Notes under the pieces: generated by a model | Seen by the model: only the letters and a program-made list of their open reading frames with translations | Databases searched by the model: none | What the model was told of the DNA's origin: nothing | Origin: JAMXLO01 sp037201625 | Lineage (GTDB): Bacteria; Pseudomonadota; Alphaproteobacteria; Acetobacterales; Acetobacteraceae | Direction of reading: 5' to 3' | Assembly (NCBI GenBank): GCA_037201625.1 | Contig: JBBCGR010000004.1 | Coordinates: 930,001-994,000, forward strand | Length of the DNA: 64,000 bases | Position numbers and translations under genes: made by a program | Shown here: positions 17,366 through 32,664 of the stretch, piece by piece | Layout: the number at the start of each line of letters is the position of its first letter | Position numbering within the stretch: position 1 is the first letter of the stretch

Positions 17366-18399
17366 CCGCGGCTGCCGGTTGCCGGGATCGCGAGGTACGC
17401 CAGGCGCTTCAGTTCCTGGCGTCCCCTGGCCACCTGTTCCAGTACGAGTCCGCAGACGAATGAGAGCGAGGACGCGAGTACCAGGCCGGTTGCCAGCAGG
17501 GCTGTCGGCAGGCGCGGCACGAGACCGGTTTGCAGGAATTGCAGGATCACCGGCACTCCGACGGCGAGTCCGACTGCCAGCAATGCGGCACCGGTCCAGC
17601 CGAACGACTGCAGCGGCCGCTCCTGCTTCACCAGCATCATGATGGTGCGCAGGATGCGCAGGCCATCCGAGATCGTGTGAAGCTTGGAGCGTGAACCGGC
17701 GGACCGACCGCGGTACTGCGAAGGCAGTTCGCCGATCGGCATCCTGAGTTCTAGGGCGTGGATGGTGAACTCGGTCTCGGTCTCGAAGCCCGACGCGAGC
17801 GCGGGGAACGACTTGACGAAGCGCCGGCTGAATACGCGATAGCCCGACAGGACGTCGCTGACGCGATTGCCGAACACCCGACAGACCAGAGAACTGAGGA
17901 CCCGGTTGCCGACGCGATGGCCGAGACGGTAGGCCTCCTGTTGGACGGGCTGGCGGATCGCGGTGACCATGTCGAGGCGCATCTCGATCAGTTGGCGCAC
18001 CATGACGGGCGCCGCGGCGGGGTCGTAGGTGTCATCGCCGTCCACCAGGACGTAGATGTCGGCCTCGACGTCGGCGAACATCCGGCGGACCACGTGTCCT
18101 TTGCCTTGCAGGGACTCGGCCCGGACGACCGCCCCCGCCGCAAGTGCGGCTTGGCGCGTCCGGTCGGATGAGTTGTTGTCGTACACCAGGATGGTGGCGC
18201 CGGGCAGGCTCGCGCGGAAGCCTTCGACGACCCGGGCGACGGCGAGTTCCTCGTTGTAGCAGGGGATCAGGACCGCAACCGTCGGGCCTGCCGGATGGCC
18301 CGGCCGGCCGCGAGCGCCGATTTGGATGTCGCCAAGCGGGGCGTCACGGAATGTGGTGTCACGGAACGCCGCGCCACCGGGCAGGAGTGTCTGGAGCAT
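17362..18399 (-). CDS. Polyprenyl-phosphate-type family 2 glycosyltransferase with two C-terminal membrane helices
   Basis: The 345-residue protein has AVLIPCYNEE (near residue 43), YDNNSSDRT, a DGDDTYDP DxD motif (near residue 120) and DVLSGYRVFSRRF (near 190). It ends with two hydrophobic helices (about 270-330). This layout matches dolichol-phosphate mannosyltransferase/GtrB-like enzymes that load a sugar onto a polyprenyl phosphate. A GtrA-like protein at 19278-19733 in the same cluster fits such a pairing. It is transcribed with the priming sugar transferase 16 bases upstream. Confidence 0.88.
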   Translation of the reverse strand: MLQTLLPGGAAFRDTTFRDAPLGDIQIGARGRPGHPAGPTVAVLIPCYNEELAVARVVEGFRASLPGATILVYDNNSSDRTRQAALAAGAVVRAESLQGKGHVVRRMFADVEADIYVLVDGDDTYDPAAAPVMVRQLIEMRLDMVTAIRQPVQQEAYRLGHRVGNRVLSSLVCRVFGNRVSDVLSGYRVFSRRFVKSFPALASGFETETEFTIHALELRMPIGELPSQYRGRSAGSRSKLHTISDGLRILRTIMMLVKQERPLQSFGWTGAALLAVGLAVGVPVILQFLQTGLVPRLPTALLATGLVLASSLSFVCGLVLEQVARGRQELKRLAYLAIPATGSRG

Positions 18400-18415
18400 G
18401 ATGTCACCCGGTCGC

Positions 18416-19111
18416 TCAGTAGGCGTTGCGCATTGTCATCAGCGAGACGGCGGTACGGGCAAGGATCATGGCGTCCAGGCGGAGCGACCAGTTGTCGATG
18501 TATTCCAGGTCGGCCTCGATGCGATGGACGAGCTTCGCCTCGGTCTCGGTCTCGCCGCGCCACCCGCGAACCTGGGCAAGCCCGGTCATTCCGGGCCGCA
18601 CGCGGTGGCGCCACGCATAGCATGGTGTGACCATCTCGAAGGGTGTTCCGCCGGCGCAGGTGCCCGGCGCATGCGGGCGCGGGCCGACGATCGACATGTC
18701 GCCGCGCAGCACGTTGATCAGTTGCGGGAACTCGTCGATCGAGGTTCGCCGCAGCAGCGCACCGACCCGCGTGACGCGCGGATCGTGGCGCGTCACCTGC
18801 ACGGGGCGTCCCGGCCTGCCGTCATGGCGCATGGTGCGGAATTTCAGGATGTCGAAGGGTACGTTGGCGAAACCGATGCGCCGCTGGCGGAACAGGACCG
18901 GCCCTGGGGTTTCCAGTCGGATGGCCGCTGCAATCAGCAGCATCAGCAGGCCAAGCGCGGTGAGCAGTAGCAGTGCGATTCCAATGTCCATCGCCCGCTT
19001 TGCCGTGGCACTCAATCCGCTGATCGGCCAGTGCGACGGTGTCGCGTAGGAGATCGGTTGGAGGCCCGCTTCGGCAGATGCGAGGACGACGCGGCCAGTA
19101 TGCTGATACAT
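18416..19111 (-). CDS. Priming sugar transferase (bacterial sugar transferase family)
   Basis: The 231-residue protein contains KRAMDIGIALLLL at the start of a membrane-embedded hydrophobic helix (residues about 38-65), then PVLFRQRRIG, FDILKFRTM, TSIDEFPQLINVLRGDMS, IVGPRP and RPGMTGLAQVRG. These are the signatures of phosphoglycosyl transferases that attach the first sugar phosphate to undecaprenyl phosphate. It lacks the four extra N-terminal helices of WbaP-type enzymes, so it is the short monotopic form. It would start the glycan extended by the genes downstream on the same strand. Confidence 0.92.
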   Translation of the reverse strand: MYQHTGRVVLASAEAGLQPISYATPSHWPISGLSATAKRAMDIGIALLLLTALGLLMLLIAAAIRLETPGPVLFRQRRIGFANVPFDILKFRTMRHDGRPGRPVQVTRHDPRVTRVGALLRRTSIDEFPQLINVLRGDMSIVGPRPHAPGTCAGGTPFEMVTPCYAWRHRVRPGMTGLAQVRGWRGETETEAKLVHRIEADLEYIDNWSLRLDAMILARTAVSLMTMRNAY

Positions 19112-19277
19112 TGCGATGCCGTTCGATTAAGGCGGCAGGCGCAATCCTTTTTGGTTGCGTTCAAGCCGAGGGGACAACTTGTGATTGCAATGTATGAAAC
19201 CAAGACCTGACCGAGCGGTAAACGCCGGGCCATTTCGCTGCATGGCTCGCCAACGTGGCCAGCAGGGCTCGTGACGC

Positions 19278-19733
19278 TCAGCGGAATACGATCGCGCGGG
19301 CCAGGCTGAAGTTCACGAACATCCCGGCGATCGCACCGGCGGCGACGGCAATCACCGGGTGGTCGGCACAGACCGGGACGAACGTGATGAGGATTGCATA
19401 GGTCCCGCGGTTCAGCACGAAGCCCGCCAGGTTGACGGCCAAGAAGCGCGCCCACTGGCGGTGCACCGGCCCGGTGCCGCGGCCACGGAACGTCCATAGG
19501 CGGTTGAACGCCCAGGTCGCCGTGGCGGCCGCGAGATACGACACCAGGCCAGCGCCGTACAGCCCCAGCGTGCGGCGCAGGGCATAGACGACCGCGGTGT
19601 CGACCAGGAAGCCGCCGGTGCCGACGATGCCGAACTTCAGGAACTGCACGAACGTGGCGATACGTCCCGGCGTGGCCAGCCGTCGCAGCGGCGGCGGAGA
19701 TCGTGCGGCGAGATGAAGCAGTAATGCGTGCAT
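19278..19733 (-). CDS. GtrA-family membrane protein
   Basis: The 151-residue protein has four predicted membrane helices and the GtrA pattern: QFLKFGIVGTGGFLVDTAVVYAL, then FNRLWTFRG after the second helix, FLAVNLAGFVLNRG, and FVNFSLARAIVFR at the end. GtrA-like proteins are thought to help move polyprenyl-linked sugars across the inner membrane. It is the first gene of the minus-strand glycan cluster, 166 bases before the priming transferase. The N-terminus before residue 28 is basic and poorly conserved, so the exact start is uncertain. Confidence 0.85.
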   Translation of the reverse strand: MHALLLHLAARSPPPLRRLATPGRIATFVQFLKFGIVGTGGFLVDTAVVYALRRTLGLYGAGLVSYLAAATATWAFNRLWTFRGRGTGPVHRQWARFLAVNLAGFVLNRGTYAILITFVPVCADHPVIAVAAGAIAGMFVNFSLARAIVFR

Positions 19734-20309
19734 CGTTCAATCAGCGCCAGAAGGTTGCTGGTTGCCTCGCAGCGAGCATGGCACCGGCCGCCCGGACCGG
19801 TCAGCGGGATCCGCACGCGGCCGGCCCATCGAGCCGATCCAGGGTGTCCGCGTGCTTTCAGCAATATCCTCACCCGCGTCAAGGTGATCCTTCCGGGTCA
19901 TCCCGGGCGTCCGGGACGACCCGACGCATATGCGTGATAATTGCGAATGCCGTGCGACCTCACGGTTCGCGGACGGACAGAGGCCGGCAACGGTCGCCCG
20001 CGCCTGCCGCCGGTTCTGCATCGCCTGGGTCCGTCGCCGTTGCACCGTGCCGCCGCGCCGCCCATCGCCCGTCCGGACGTGCCTCTCCCGCGCACCGCCG
20101 GGCCACCGTCGCGCGACGCGCGATTGGGGCGCACAACCCGCTGGTCTTTCCCGTGCGACTGAGGCAGGCTAGTTGCTGTCGACACTGGGATCGGCGCGTA
20201 AGCGACAAGACAAACGGGGCGGAGGCTGGGGCAGGCGATGCGAAAGCGTGGATATTCAGGGGCCGGTACTGTGCCCGGTCCCATCGTGCGCTGAACGGAC
20301 CGGTCGAGC
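19734..20309. other. Divergent intergenic region, no gene seen
   Basis: 576 bases between the divergent GtrA gene and the ABC permease operon. Open frames here have no family resemblance and extend into the real genes out of frame. The region holds two palindromes (19895-19935) and should contain promoters for both directions. Confidence 0.5.
19895..19935. promoter_or_regulatory. Adjacent hairpin and 12-bp palindrome in the divergent region
   Basis: 19895-19922 forms a stem GGGTC.TCCCGG / CCGGGA.GACCC with one mismatch and a GCGT loop. It is followed at 19924-19935 by the perfect palindrome ACGCATATGCGT. This could be an operator or attenuator; there is no T tract. Function is not shown. Confidence 0.35.
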
Positions 20310-21251
20310 ATGCTGGCCTATGCCGCACGGCGCGTCGTCGCCACCATTCCGGTGATGCTGATCGTCGCCTTCTTCGTATTCAGCCTGTTGTATCTCGCGC
20401 CCGGCGATCCCGCCGCGATCATCGCAGGCGACCAGGCCACACCGGCCGATGTCGATCGCATCCGCGCCTCGCTCGGGCTCGACCGGCCCTTCCTGGTGCG
20501 CTTCGGCGAATGGCTGTGGCACATCGTGCAGGGCGACCTCGGCACCTCGATCTTCACCAACCTGCCGGTCAGCCACATGATCGCGCAGCGTATCGAACCG
20601 ACCACGTCGCTGATGATCCTGACCATCGTCTTTTCCATCCTCGTCGCAGTGCCACTGGGAGTCCTCGCGGCCTGGAAGCACGGCACATGGATCGATCGCG
20701 CCGTGATGATGCTGGCGGTGTTCGGCTTCTCGACCCCGGTATTCGTGCTCGGCTACCTGCTCGCCTACCTCTTTGCGCTCAAGCTGGACTGGCTGCCCGT
20801 GCAGGGCTTCACCTCGCTCAGCGTCGGCGTCGTGCCGTTCCTGCGCAGCCTGGCGCTGCCGACCATCGCGCTGGGGCTGATCTACGTGGCGCTGCTCGCG
20901 CGCATCACCCGTGCGACGATGCTCGAGGTACTCAGCCAGGACTATGTGCGCACCGCCAAGGCGAAAGGGGTGGGCCAGCGCGCGGTGCTGTTCGTGCACG
21001 CGCTGAAGAACGCCGCGGTGCCGATCGTCACCATCATCGGCATCGGCGTGGCACTGCTGATCGGCGGCGCCGTGGTGACCGAGAGCGTGTTCGCCATTCC
21101 CGGCCTCGGCCGGCTGACGGTGGATGCGATCCTGCGGCGTGACTACCCGGTGATCCAGGGCGTGGTTCTGCTGTTCAGCTTCGTCTACGTGCTGGTCAAT
21201 CTCGCCGTCGACCTGACCTATACCCTGTTTGACCCGAGGATCCGCTATTGA
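20310..21251 (+). CDS. Peptide/nickel-type ABC transporter permease (DppB-like)
   Basis: The 313-residue protein has six membrane helices and the DppB/OppB pattern: FLRS-type start with FVFSLLYLAPGDPA, LGLDRPFLVRFGEWL, FGFSTPVFVLGYLL, and the EAA loop VRTAKAKGVGQRAVLFVHALKNAAVPIVT. ATG 20310 gives the usual N-terminus LAYAARRVVATIPVMLIV. It is the first gene of a four-gene operon; its stop overlaps the next start (ATTGAGTA region at 21248-21251). With its partner it would form the membrane channel of a peptide or related importer. Confidence 0.93.
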   Translation: MLAYAARRVVATIPVMLIVAFFVFSLLYLAPGDPAAIIAGDQATPADVDRIRASLGLDRPFLVRFGEWLWHIVQGDLGTSIFTNLPVSHMIAQRIEPTTSLMILTIVFSILVAVPLGVLAAWKHGTWIDRAVMMLAVFGFSTPVFVLGYLLAYLFALKLDWLPVQGFTSLSVGVVPFLRSLALPTIALGLIYVALLARITRATMLEVLSQDYVRTAKAKGVGQRAVLFVHALKNAAVPIVTIIGIGVALLIGGAVVTESVFAIPGLGRLTVDAILRRDYPVIQGVVLLFSFVYVLVNLAVDLTYTLFDPRIRY

Positions 21252-22158
21252 GTACCGCTACGTCCACGCAAACCGGCTACGCCACCGCCCCGGTGCTGGC
21301 CGATGTGCTGCCGCCGGTCAAGCAACGCGGCAGGGTGATGACCTTCGTCTACCGCAACCCGACGATCGTGGTCGGCGGGTCGCTGCTGATGGTCATGGTG
21401 CTGATCGCCGTCTTCGCCCCCTTGCTCGGAACGGTCGATCCCACCGCGCTCGCACCCGCCCGCCGCACGCGCGAGCCCTCGGCGCAATACTGGTTCGGCA
21501 CCGACATGCTCGGGCGGGACGTGTATTCGCGGGTGATCTACGGCGCGCGCGTCTCGCTGATCGTGGGCTTCGCAGTGGCTGCGATGGCCTCGATCCTCGG
21601 CACGTTCGTCGGGCTGATCTCAGGGTTCAGCCGCCTGGCAGACTCCATCATCATGCGGGTGATGGACGGACTGATGTCGATCCCGCCGATCCTGCTGGCG
21701 ATCGCACTGATGGCGTTGACCCGCGCCTCGGTGCAGAACGTGATCATCGCAATCAGCATTGCAGACTTCCCGCGCGTTTCGCGGCTGATCCGCGGCGTGG
21801 TGCTGACCTTGCGCGAGCAACCCTATGTAGAGGCGGCGGTCGCGTCTGGCACGCGCATGCCGATGATCATCATCAAGCACATCCTGCCGAACACGCTGGC
21901 GCCGCTGATGGTCAATGCGACCTTCATCTGCGCCTCCGCCATGATCACCGAGGCCGCGCTGTCGTTCATCGGCGCCGGCACGCCGCCGATCATCCCAAGC
22001 TGGGGCAACATCATGGCCGAGGGCCGCGCGCTCTGGCAGGTGAAACCGTACATCGTGTTCTTCCCGGCGGTGTTCCTGTGCATCACGGTGCTGTCGGTGA
22101 ACCTGCTGGGGGACGGCCTGCGCGACGCGCTCGACCCGCGGCTGGCGAAGCGGCTCTG

Positions 22159-22159
<1 letters not shown>
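21248..22159 (+). CDS. Peptide/nickel-type ABC transporter permease (DppC-like)
   Basis: The 303-residue protein has an N-terminal cytoplasmic stretch, then VGGSLLMVMVLIAVFAPLLG, the family motif QYWFGTDMLGRDVYSRVIYGARVSL, six helices, an EAA loop with PYVEAAVASGTRMPMIIIKHILPN and SFIGAGTPPIIPSWGNIMAEG. The start is TTG at 21248, overlapping the DppB-like stop by four bases. It ends at 22159, where the stop TGA shares its A with the next ATG. The fixed operon order is as in dpp/opp/gsi systems. Substrate is unknown. Confidence 0.92.
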
Positions 22160-23144
<985 letters not shown>

Positions 23145-23148
<4 letters not shown>

Positions 23149-24155
23149 ACACCGAACGCGCCCTGCTCGAGGTCAACGGCCTCAAGAAGCATTTCCCCAT
23201 CCATGGCGGTCTGCTCGGCCAGGAGACCGCGAAGGTCTACGCTGTCGACGGCGTGTCGTTCGACATCAAGCGCGGCGAGACGCTGTCGCTGGTGGGCGAA
23301 TCGGGCTGCGGCAAGTCGACCGTCGGCAAGGCGATCCTGCGCCTGTACCCGATCACCGACGGCGAGGTGTACCTGGCCGGCGAACGTATCGACAACCTGC
23401 CGGCGAGCCGGCTGCGGCCGCTGCGCAAGCGGGTGCAGGTGGTGTTCCAGGATCCGTTCTCCTCGCTGAACCCGCGCATGCGGGTGCGCGACATCCTGGC
23501 CGAGCCACTGATCAATTTCGGCATCGTGCGCGGTGGGCGGGAATTGACCGAGCGCACCGAGCAGTTGATGGCGAAGGTGCAGTTGCCGAAGGACGCGATC
23601 GGCCGCTTCCCGCACGAATTCTCCGGCGGCCAGCGGCAGCGCATCGGCATCGCGCGCGCGCTGGCGCCAGGCGCCGACCTGATCATCTGCGACGAGGCGG
23701 TGTCGGCGCTGGACGTGTCGGTGAAGGCGCAGATCATCAACCTGCTGGTGGACCTGCAGGACGAATTCGGCATGGCGCTGCTGTTCATCAGCCACGACCT
23801 GGCGATCGTCGAGCATCTGACGCACCGCGTGGCGGTAATGTATCTGGGCAAGATCGTCGAACTGGCGGACCGGCGCACGCTGTTCGCCAAGTCGCACCAT
23901 CCTTATACGCGGGCGCTGCTCTCGGCAGTGCCGGTGCCCGACCCGCTGGCGAAGCGCCAGCGCATCATCCTGACCGGTGACGTGCCGTCACCGATCAACC
24001 CGCCCTCCGGCTGCCGCTTCCACACCCGCTGCCCGTTCGTGTTCGATCGCTGCCGGGTGGAGGAGCCGATTCTGCGCCCGGTCGGGGAAGGGCACGTATC
24101 GGCCTGCCACCTGGACCACGTGCCGGGCGAGCAGGTGGTGCCGATCGCGGCCTGA
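23145..24155 (+). CDS. ABC transporter ATP-binding protein (DppF-like)
   Basis: The 336-residue protein contains Walker A GESGCGKST, VVFQDPFSSLNPRMRV, signature FSGGQRQRIGIARAL, Walker B LIICDEAVSALDVSV and LLFISHDLAIVEHL. The C-terminal extension has the CRFHTRCPF cysteine motif. It would pair with the DppD-like ATPase as a heterodimer. It is the last gene of the operon and converges on the lipase-Hint gene across a 22-base gap with a terminator-like hairpin. No substrate-binding protein is in this operon; candidates lie at 35-38 kb. Confidence 0.94.
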
Positions 24156-24162
24156 TCGCTGT

Positions 24163-24185
24163 CTGCCTGGCGCATCGTCAGGCAG
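24163..24185. terminator. Hairpin between convergent genes
   Basis: CTGCCTG (24163-24169) and CAGGCAG (24179-24185) pair across a nine-base loop. The site is exactly between the convergent stops at 24155 and 24178, so it may serve both directions. There is no clear T tract. Confidence 0.5.
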
Positions 24186-25566
24186 CGCGGCGGCGGCGCC
24201 TTCCGGTAGGACGCAGCAAGGCACGGGCGCGTGCGACCTCGGGACCGTCGATCACCAGGCGCGCGCAGCCCAGGGCCTCCCAGCGCAGACTGTCGGCGCC
24301 CGGTCGAGGATCGAGGCAGGGGCGCAGCGACGTCACCGCCCCGTCGGCAAACGCGCCGCGGCTCTCTTCGCCCGGCAGCAGGCTTTCCGCCGGCAACCCC
24401 TCGGCCAGGATCACGGCGTGGCGGTCCAGTTCGACATGCCAGTAGGTGACGGCCTTCATCGCTGCCTGGCGGATCGCGTCCCCGTCGGCGAGGTATCGTA
24501 CCGGGATCAGCACACCCTCGACGAACAGCGCATGATCCGGCGACAGCAGCAGATCGCGTGCCGGCAGGCCCGGGCCGAGCGCGCCTGCCGCCACCCGGTA
24601 CGGCCGCAGCCTCGCCGTGGCCTTGCCGGCGCAGCGCACGGCCCGGTGCCCGGTCCAGCGGACCGGCCGCAGCGAGCCATCCAGCGTGCGAATGAGATCG
24701 CCTGGGCGCAGCGTCTCGATCGGCCGATCGCCGGCCTCGGTGGCGATCCGCGTTCCCTCGGCGTAGCAGGCCAGCGTCTGGCCCAGTGCCGCGGCGGAGC
24801 GGTCGATGTCCAGCGTCAGGCCGAGGTCGCTCGCGTACTGGCCCAGCAGGTGGAAATGCACCGCGGCGGCGAGGATGCCCAGGGCGCCTGCATCGTTGCC
24901 ATCGGCATAGGCGGTTGCGGCGGCCTGTAGCACCAGGGCATCGAGCGGGTCACCGATCATGACCTGCGTGCCGTAATGCTTGATGTCGTCGTCCTGCACG
25001 ATGCTGCCCATGCTGTCGGGCGGCTCGTTGGCGTAGTTGCCGACCGGATCACCGTAATCGACATAGGAGGTGAACGAGACGGTGGGCGTCACGGTGGTGA
25101 CGATGCCCGGCGGGGCAAAGGCGACGCCGCCCAGGCCCAGGGTCGCCGCGACATAGGACGCATCGGCGCCGCCCAGCGAATGGCCGGTGACGAAGATGTC
25201 GCTGCTGTCGTAGCCCTGCAGCAGTGCCTCGCCCACCACCTCCAACGTGAAGGCGGTCGCGGTGAGGAAGGAGGGCGCCGTGATGCCCTCGAAGATCGCG
25301 GTATCGTCGGCGATCTGCGCGGCGGTGAAGATATCGTCGCCGGTGAAGAGGTTGGTGCCCTCGAAGGTGACGATGATCTGGTTGGCCGAGGTCAGCAGCG
25401 CAGCGCCGTAGAAGCCGGTGTCCTGGCTGTAGAGTTCGAGCTTGTCCCCATCCAGGTAGGTCATCCGGGTCAGCCCGAGTTCGGACGGCAGCTCGGCCTT
25501 CCCCTGGGTGTACGCCCAGTCGGCGGCGTTGATATACTGCTCCAGGGTCGGCGTTTCGTCGCTCAT
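24178..25566 (-). CDS. Class 3 lipase-like hydrolase with C-terminal Hint_2 domain
   Basis: The 462-residue protein starts at ATG 25566. Residues 1-260 are a lipase-like alpha/beta hydrolase: TFEGTNLFTGDD near 67, the nucleophile elbow GHSLGG with Ser130, YVDYGDPVGN near 168 (candidate Asp), and a late His in AVHFHLLGQY. A Hint_2 domain begins at CYAEGTRI (Cys267) and continues with RPIETLRPGDLI, DLLLSPDHALFVEGVLIPVRYL and HAVILAEGLPAESLLP. It is close to the Hint domain of the polyprotein at 6432-6830. No classical signal peptide is visible at the N-terminus. The same frame stays open far upstream, antisense to the molybdenum hydroxylase genes; that part is not coding. Confidence 0.88.
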   Translation of the reverse strand: MSDETPTLEQYINAADWAYTQGKAELPSELGLTRMTYLDGDKLELYSQDTGFYGAALLTSANQIIVTFEGTNLFTGDDIFTAAQIADDTAIFEGITAPSFLTATAFTLEVVGEALLQGYDSSDIFVTGHSLGGADASYVAATLGLGGVAFAPPGIVTTVTPTVSFTSYVDYGDPVGNYANEPPDSMGSIVQDDDIKHYGTQVMIGDPLDALVLQAAATAYADGNDAGALGILAAAVHFHLLGQYASDLGLTLDIDRSAAALGQTLACYAEGTRIATEAGDRPIETLRPGDLIRTLDGSLRPVRWTGHRAVRCAGKATARLRPYRVAAGALGPGLPARDLLLSPDHALFVEGVLIPVRYLADGDAIRQAAMKAVTYWHVELDRHAVILAEGLPAESLLPGEESRGAFADGAVTSLRPCLDPRPGADSLRWEALGCARLVIDGPEVARARALLRPTGRRRRRAA

Positions 25567-25613
25567 CGGGGCCTTGCGTCGCTGTGAACCCAGCCTCTGA
25601 TGGCAGTTATAGT

Positions 25614-25640
25614 CCGGCAACGGCAAAGGCAACGGCAACG
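25614..25640. repeat. Short degenerate CGGCAA tandem repeat
   Basis: Four imperfect copies of a hexamer (CGGCAA, CGGCAAA, GGCAA, CGGCAA) lie in the 207-base region between the divergent lipase-Hint and CoxS-like genes. It could be a slippage-prone tract; no function is shown. Confidence 0.35.
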
Positions 25641-25773
25641 TCGGGAAACGCGGGCGGGGATGGCGGGACGGCCGGGCGCTCCGGTATCGTTCCGGTGCGC
25701 GCCGCTCCCGCTTGACCGGCGCACACCGCGGTGACCACACTCCGGCCACGCGACAACGGGAGGGTTTTGCGCG

Positions 25774-26271
<498 letters not shown>

Positions 26272-26295
26272 GACGAAACCAGGGGAGCGACGTCG

Positions 26296-28656
<2,361 letters not shown>

Positions 28657-28676
28657 TCGGGACGAGGAGCAGCACG

Positions 28677-29471
28677 ATGTATGATTTCTCCTATCAGAAA
28701 CCGTCGAGCCTCGCCGATGCGGTGTCGGCACTCGGAGCCGATGCGGATGCCAAGGCGCTGGCCGGCGGCATGACGCTGATCCCGGTGCTGAAGCAGCGGC
28801 TCAACAAGCCGACGCTGCTGGTGGACCTGGCCAAGCTTGGCCTGGTCGGCGTCACGGTGTCAGGCGGCACGGTGACGATCGCCGGCATGACGACGCATGG
28901 CGCCGTCGCCAACGACGCTGCCCTGAAAGGCAAGATCCCGTCGCTGTCGGAGCTTGCCGCGCATATCGGCGACGACGCGGTGCGGCATCGCGGCACGATC
29001 GGTGGCAGTCTGGCGAACAACGATCCGGCCGCGGATTATCCGGCCGCCGTGCTCGCGCTGGGCGGCACGATCAAGACCGACCGGCGCTCGATCGCCGGCG
29101 ACGACTATTTCCAGGGCATGTTCACCACCGCGCTGGAGCAGGGCGAACTGATCACCGCGGTGGAATTCCCGGTGCCGGAGAAGGGCGCCTACGAGAAGTT
29201 CCGCAACCCCGCGTCGCGCTATGCCATCGTCGGCGTCTACGTGGTGAAGACCGCGGCCGGCGTGCGCGTCGCGGTGACCGGGGCAGGGCAGAACGGCGTG
29301 TTCCGTCACACCGCGATGGAGCAGGCGCTGACGGCCAATTTCTCGCCCGATGCGATCGCGGGCGTGGTCACGCCAGCCGATGGGCTGAACGGCGACATCC
29401 ACGCGAGCGCCGAGTACCGTGCCCACCTGGTGGGCGTGATGGCGAAGCGCGCCGTCGCCCGGGCGTACTGA
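28677..29471 (+). CDS. Molybdenum hydroxylase FAD subunit (CoxM-like)
   Basis: The 264-residue protein has both FAD-binding motifs of the family: LAGGMTLIPVLKQRL (near residue 28) and HRGTIGGSLANNDPAADYPAA (near 103). The C-terminal CO-deh-flavin-like domain contains YEKFRNPASRYAIVGV. It starts 20 bases after the large subunit with a GAGGAG ribosome site. The order small-large-medium differs from the classical coxMSL order. Confidence 0.94.
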   Translation: MYDFSYQKPSSLADAVSALGADADAKALAGGMTLIPVLKQRLNKPTLLVDLAKLGLVGVTVSGGTVTIAGMTTHGAVANDAALKGKIPSLSELAAHIGDDAVRHRGTIGGSLANNDPAADYPAAVLALGGTIKTDRRSIAGDDYFQGMFTTALEQGELITAVEFPVPEKGAYEKFRNPASRYAIVGVYVVKTAAGVRVAVTGAGQNGVFRHTAMEQALTANFSPDAIAGVVTPADGLNGDIHASAEYRAHLVGVMAKRAVARAY

Positions 29472-29473
29472 AC

Positions 29474-29695
29474 GTGACGATGCGGGGGATCGGCGACAAT
29501 GGCGGTCCTCCGCTCGACCCCGAGATCGATCCGGGTGAGTCCTGGCGCCGCTGGTGCTGGCGGCGCGCGGTGAAACGGGCGTGGAAGACGCCGGGTCGGG
29601 AGATCGCGCTGCGCCGCCTGGCGCGGGCCGAGACGTTGGGCATGAGCTACCGCGCCTATACGCTCGAGATCATGGAACGCGGCGTGCACCTGTAG
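29474..29695 (+). CDS. Small conserved protein with GDNGGPPLD motif
   Basis: The 73-residue basic protein starts two bases after the FAD-subunit stop (GTG 29474 or ATG 29480). It begins IGDNGGPPLDPE, a motif common in small alphaproteobacterial proteins, followed by a Trp- and Arg-rich segment (WRRWCWRRAVKRAW) and RLARAETLGMSYRAYTLEIMERG. The function of this group is unknown. Its tight spacing suggests co-translation with the molybdenum hydroxylase, perhaps as an assembly or regulatory factor; that is inference. Confidence 0.7.
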   Translation: MTMRGIGDNGGPPLDPEIDPGESWRRWCWRRAVKRAWKTPGREIALRRLARAETLGMSYRAYTLEIMERGVHL

Positions 29696-29746
29696 CCCGC
29701 GGCCAGGCGGTCTCGCGCCGCTCCGTCCCGGGCAACTTTGACCCGG

Positions 29747-30244
29747 TCAGTCCGCCTCGCGGTCGTAGTAATCGACGGTGTTCTCGGCGCGGAACATTTT
29801 CCGCAGACCGCTCTCCCCACGGTTCCCTGTCACCACCATGACCTTCTGCGAGTCAGGGTATTCGCACGCGTCGACAGCGACCAGCGTCGAGAGGGCCAGG
29901 TAGCGCATCGTGGTCGTGCCGGTGTTGATGATCTGATGCGCCACCTCCGGACCGCCGGGAGGGCACGCGATCACATCGTGCCTGCGGATCGGATAGCGGG
30001 TGTCGCCAAACCGCAACTCGCCCTCTCCCTCCAGGATGAGGAACATCTCCTCTTCGCCATGATGGCTATGGAATGGGCACTGGACCTTGCCGGGCGGCAG
30101 CACCGTCAGGTTATAGCCAAGGTTCCTTGCGCCGATATGATCGCTGATCTGGCCTCGGCTCGATGTATAGACGCCGTTCTCCTCCACGTCGTCGAACACG
30201 ACCGCATCAAGGTTCAGGATAGGCCTCAATGTCGCTCTCCCCAT
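29747..30244 (-). CDS. Cupin-domain protein
   Basis: The 165-residue protein has one cupin barrel: CPFHSHHGEEEMFLILEGEGEL (motif 1 with His, His and Glu ligands) and DVIACPPGGPEVAHQIIN (motif 2 with His). ATG 30244 (GRATLRPILNLD) is preferred; an in-frame ATG at 30313 lies inside a hairpin. The family includes many metal enzymes and sensors of small molecules, so no substrate is assigned. It converges with the small GDNGGPPLD gene. Confidence 0.8.
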   Translation of the reverse strand: MGRATLRPILNLDAVVFDDVEENGVYTSSRGQISDHIGARNLGYNLTVLPPGKVQCPFHSHHGEEEMFLILEGEGELRFGDTRYPIRRHDVIACPPGGPEVAHQIINTGTTTMRYLALSTLVAVDACEYPDSQKVMVVTGNRGESGLRKMFRAENTVDYYDREAD

Positions 30245-30286
30245 TGCACCGGGCCTGACGTCCGGGAAGCGGGCGTCGCCGCCGAG

Positions 30287-30313
30287 ATGGCCACCTCGCA
30301 GCGAGGTGGCCAT
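30287..30313. terminator. Perfect 13-bp inverted repeat between katG and the cupin gene
   Basis: ATGGCCACCTCGC and GCGAGGTGGCCAT are separated by one base. It lies between the katG stop (30460) and the cupin start (30244) on the same strand. It could be a katG terminator or an insulating hairpin; it lacks a T tract. Confidence 0.5.
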
Positions 30314-30459
30314 TGCCGGTCAGCCGAAGTGGATCCCGTTCGCGTTGGGCTCACGGAATCCGCTCCTGCTCGATGTCTGAGAGCGTGATTCACCGTCCGG
30401 TGATTCCATTTGTGCGGATCACGCTCCGGATCGACACTCTCCGCAACCCGCCGCCGGAT

Positions 30460-32664
<2,205 letters not shown>

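Noticed and set aside
19703..21142. Long plus-strand open frame across the intergenic region and into the first permease gene.
   Set aside because: It is out of frame with the permease, Arg-rich and without family similarity; the permease frame from 20310 is clearly the coding one.
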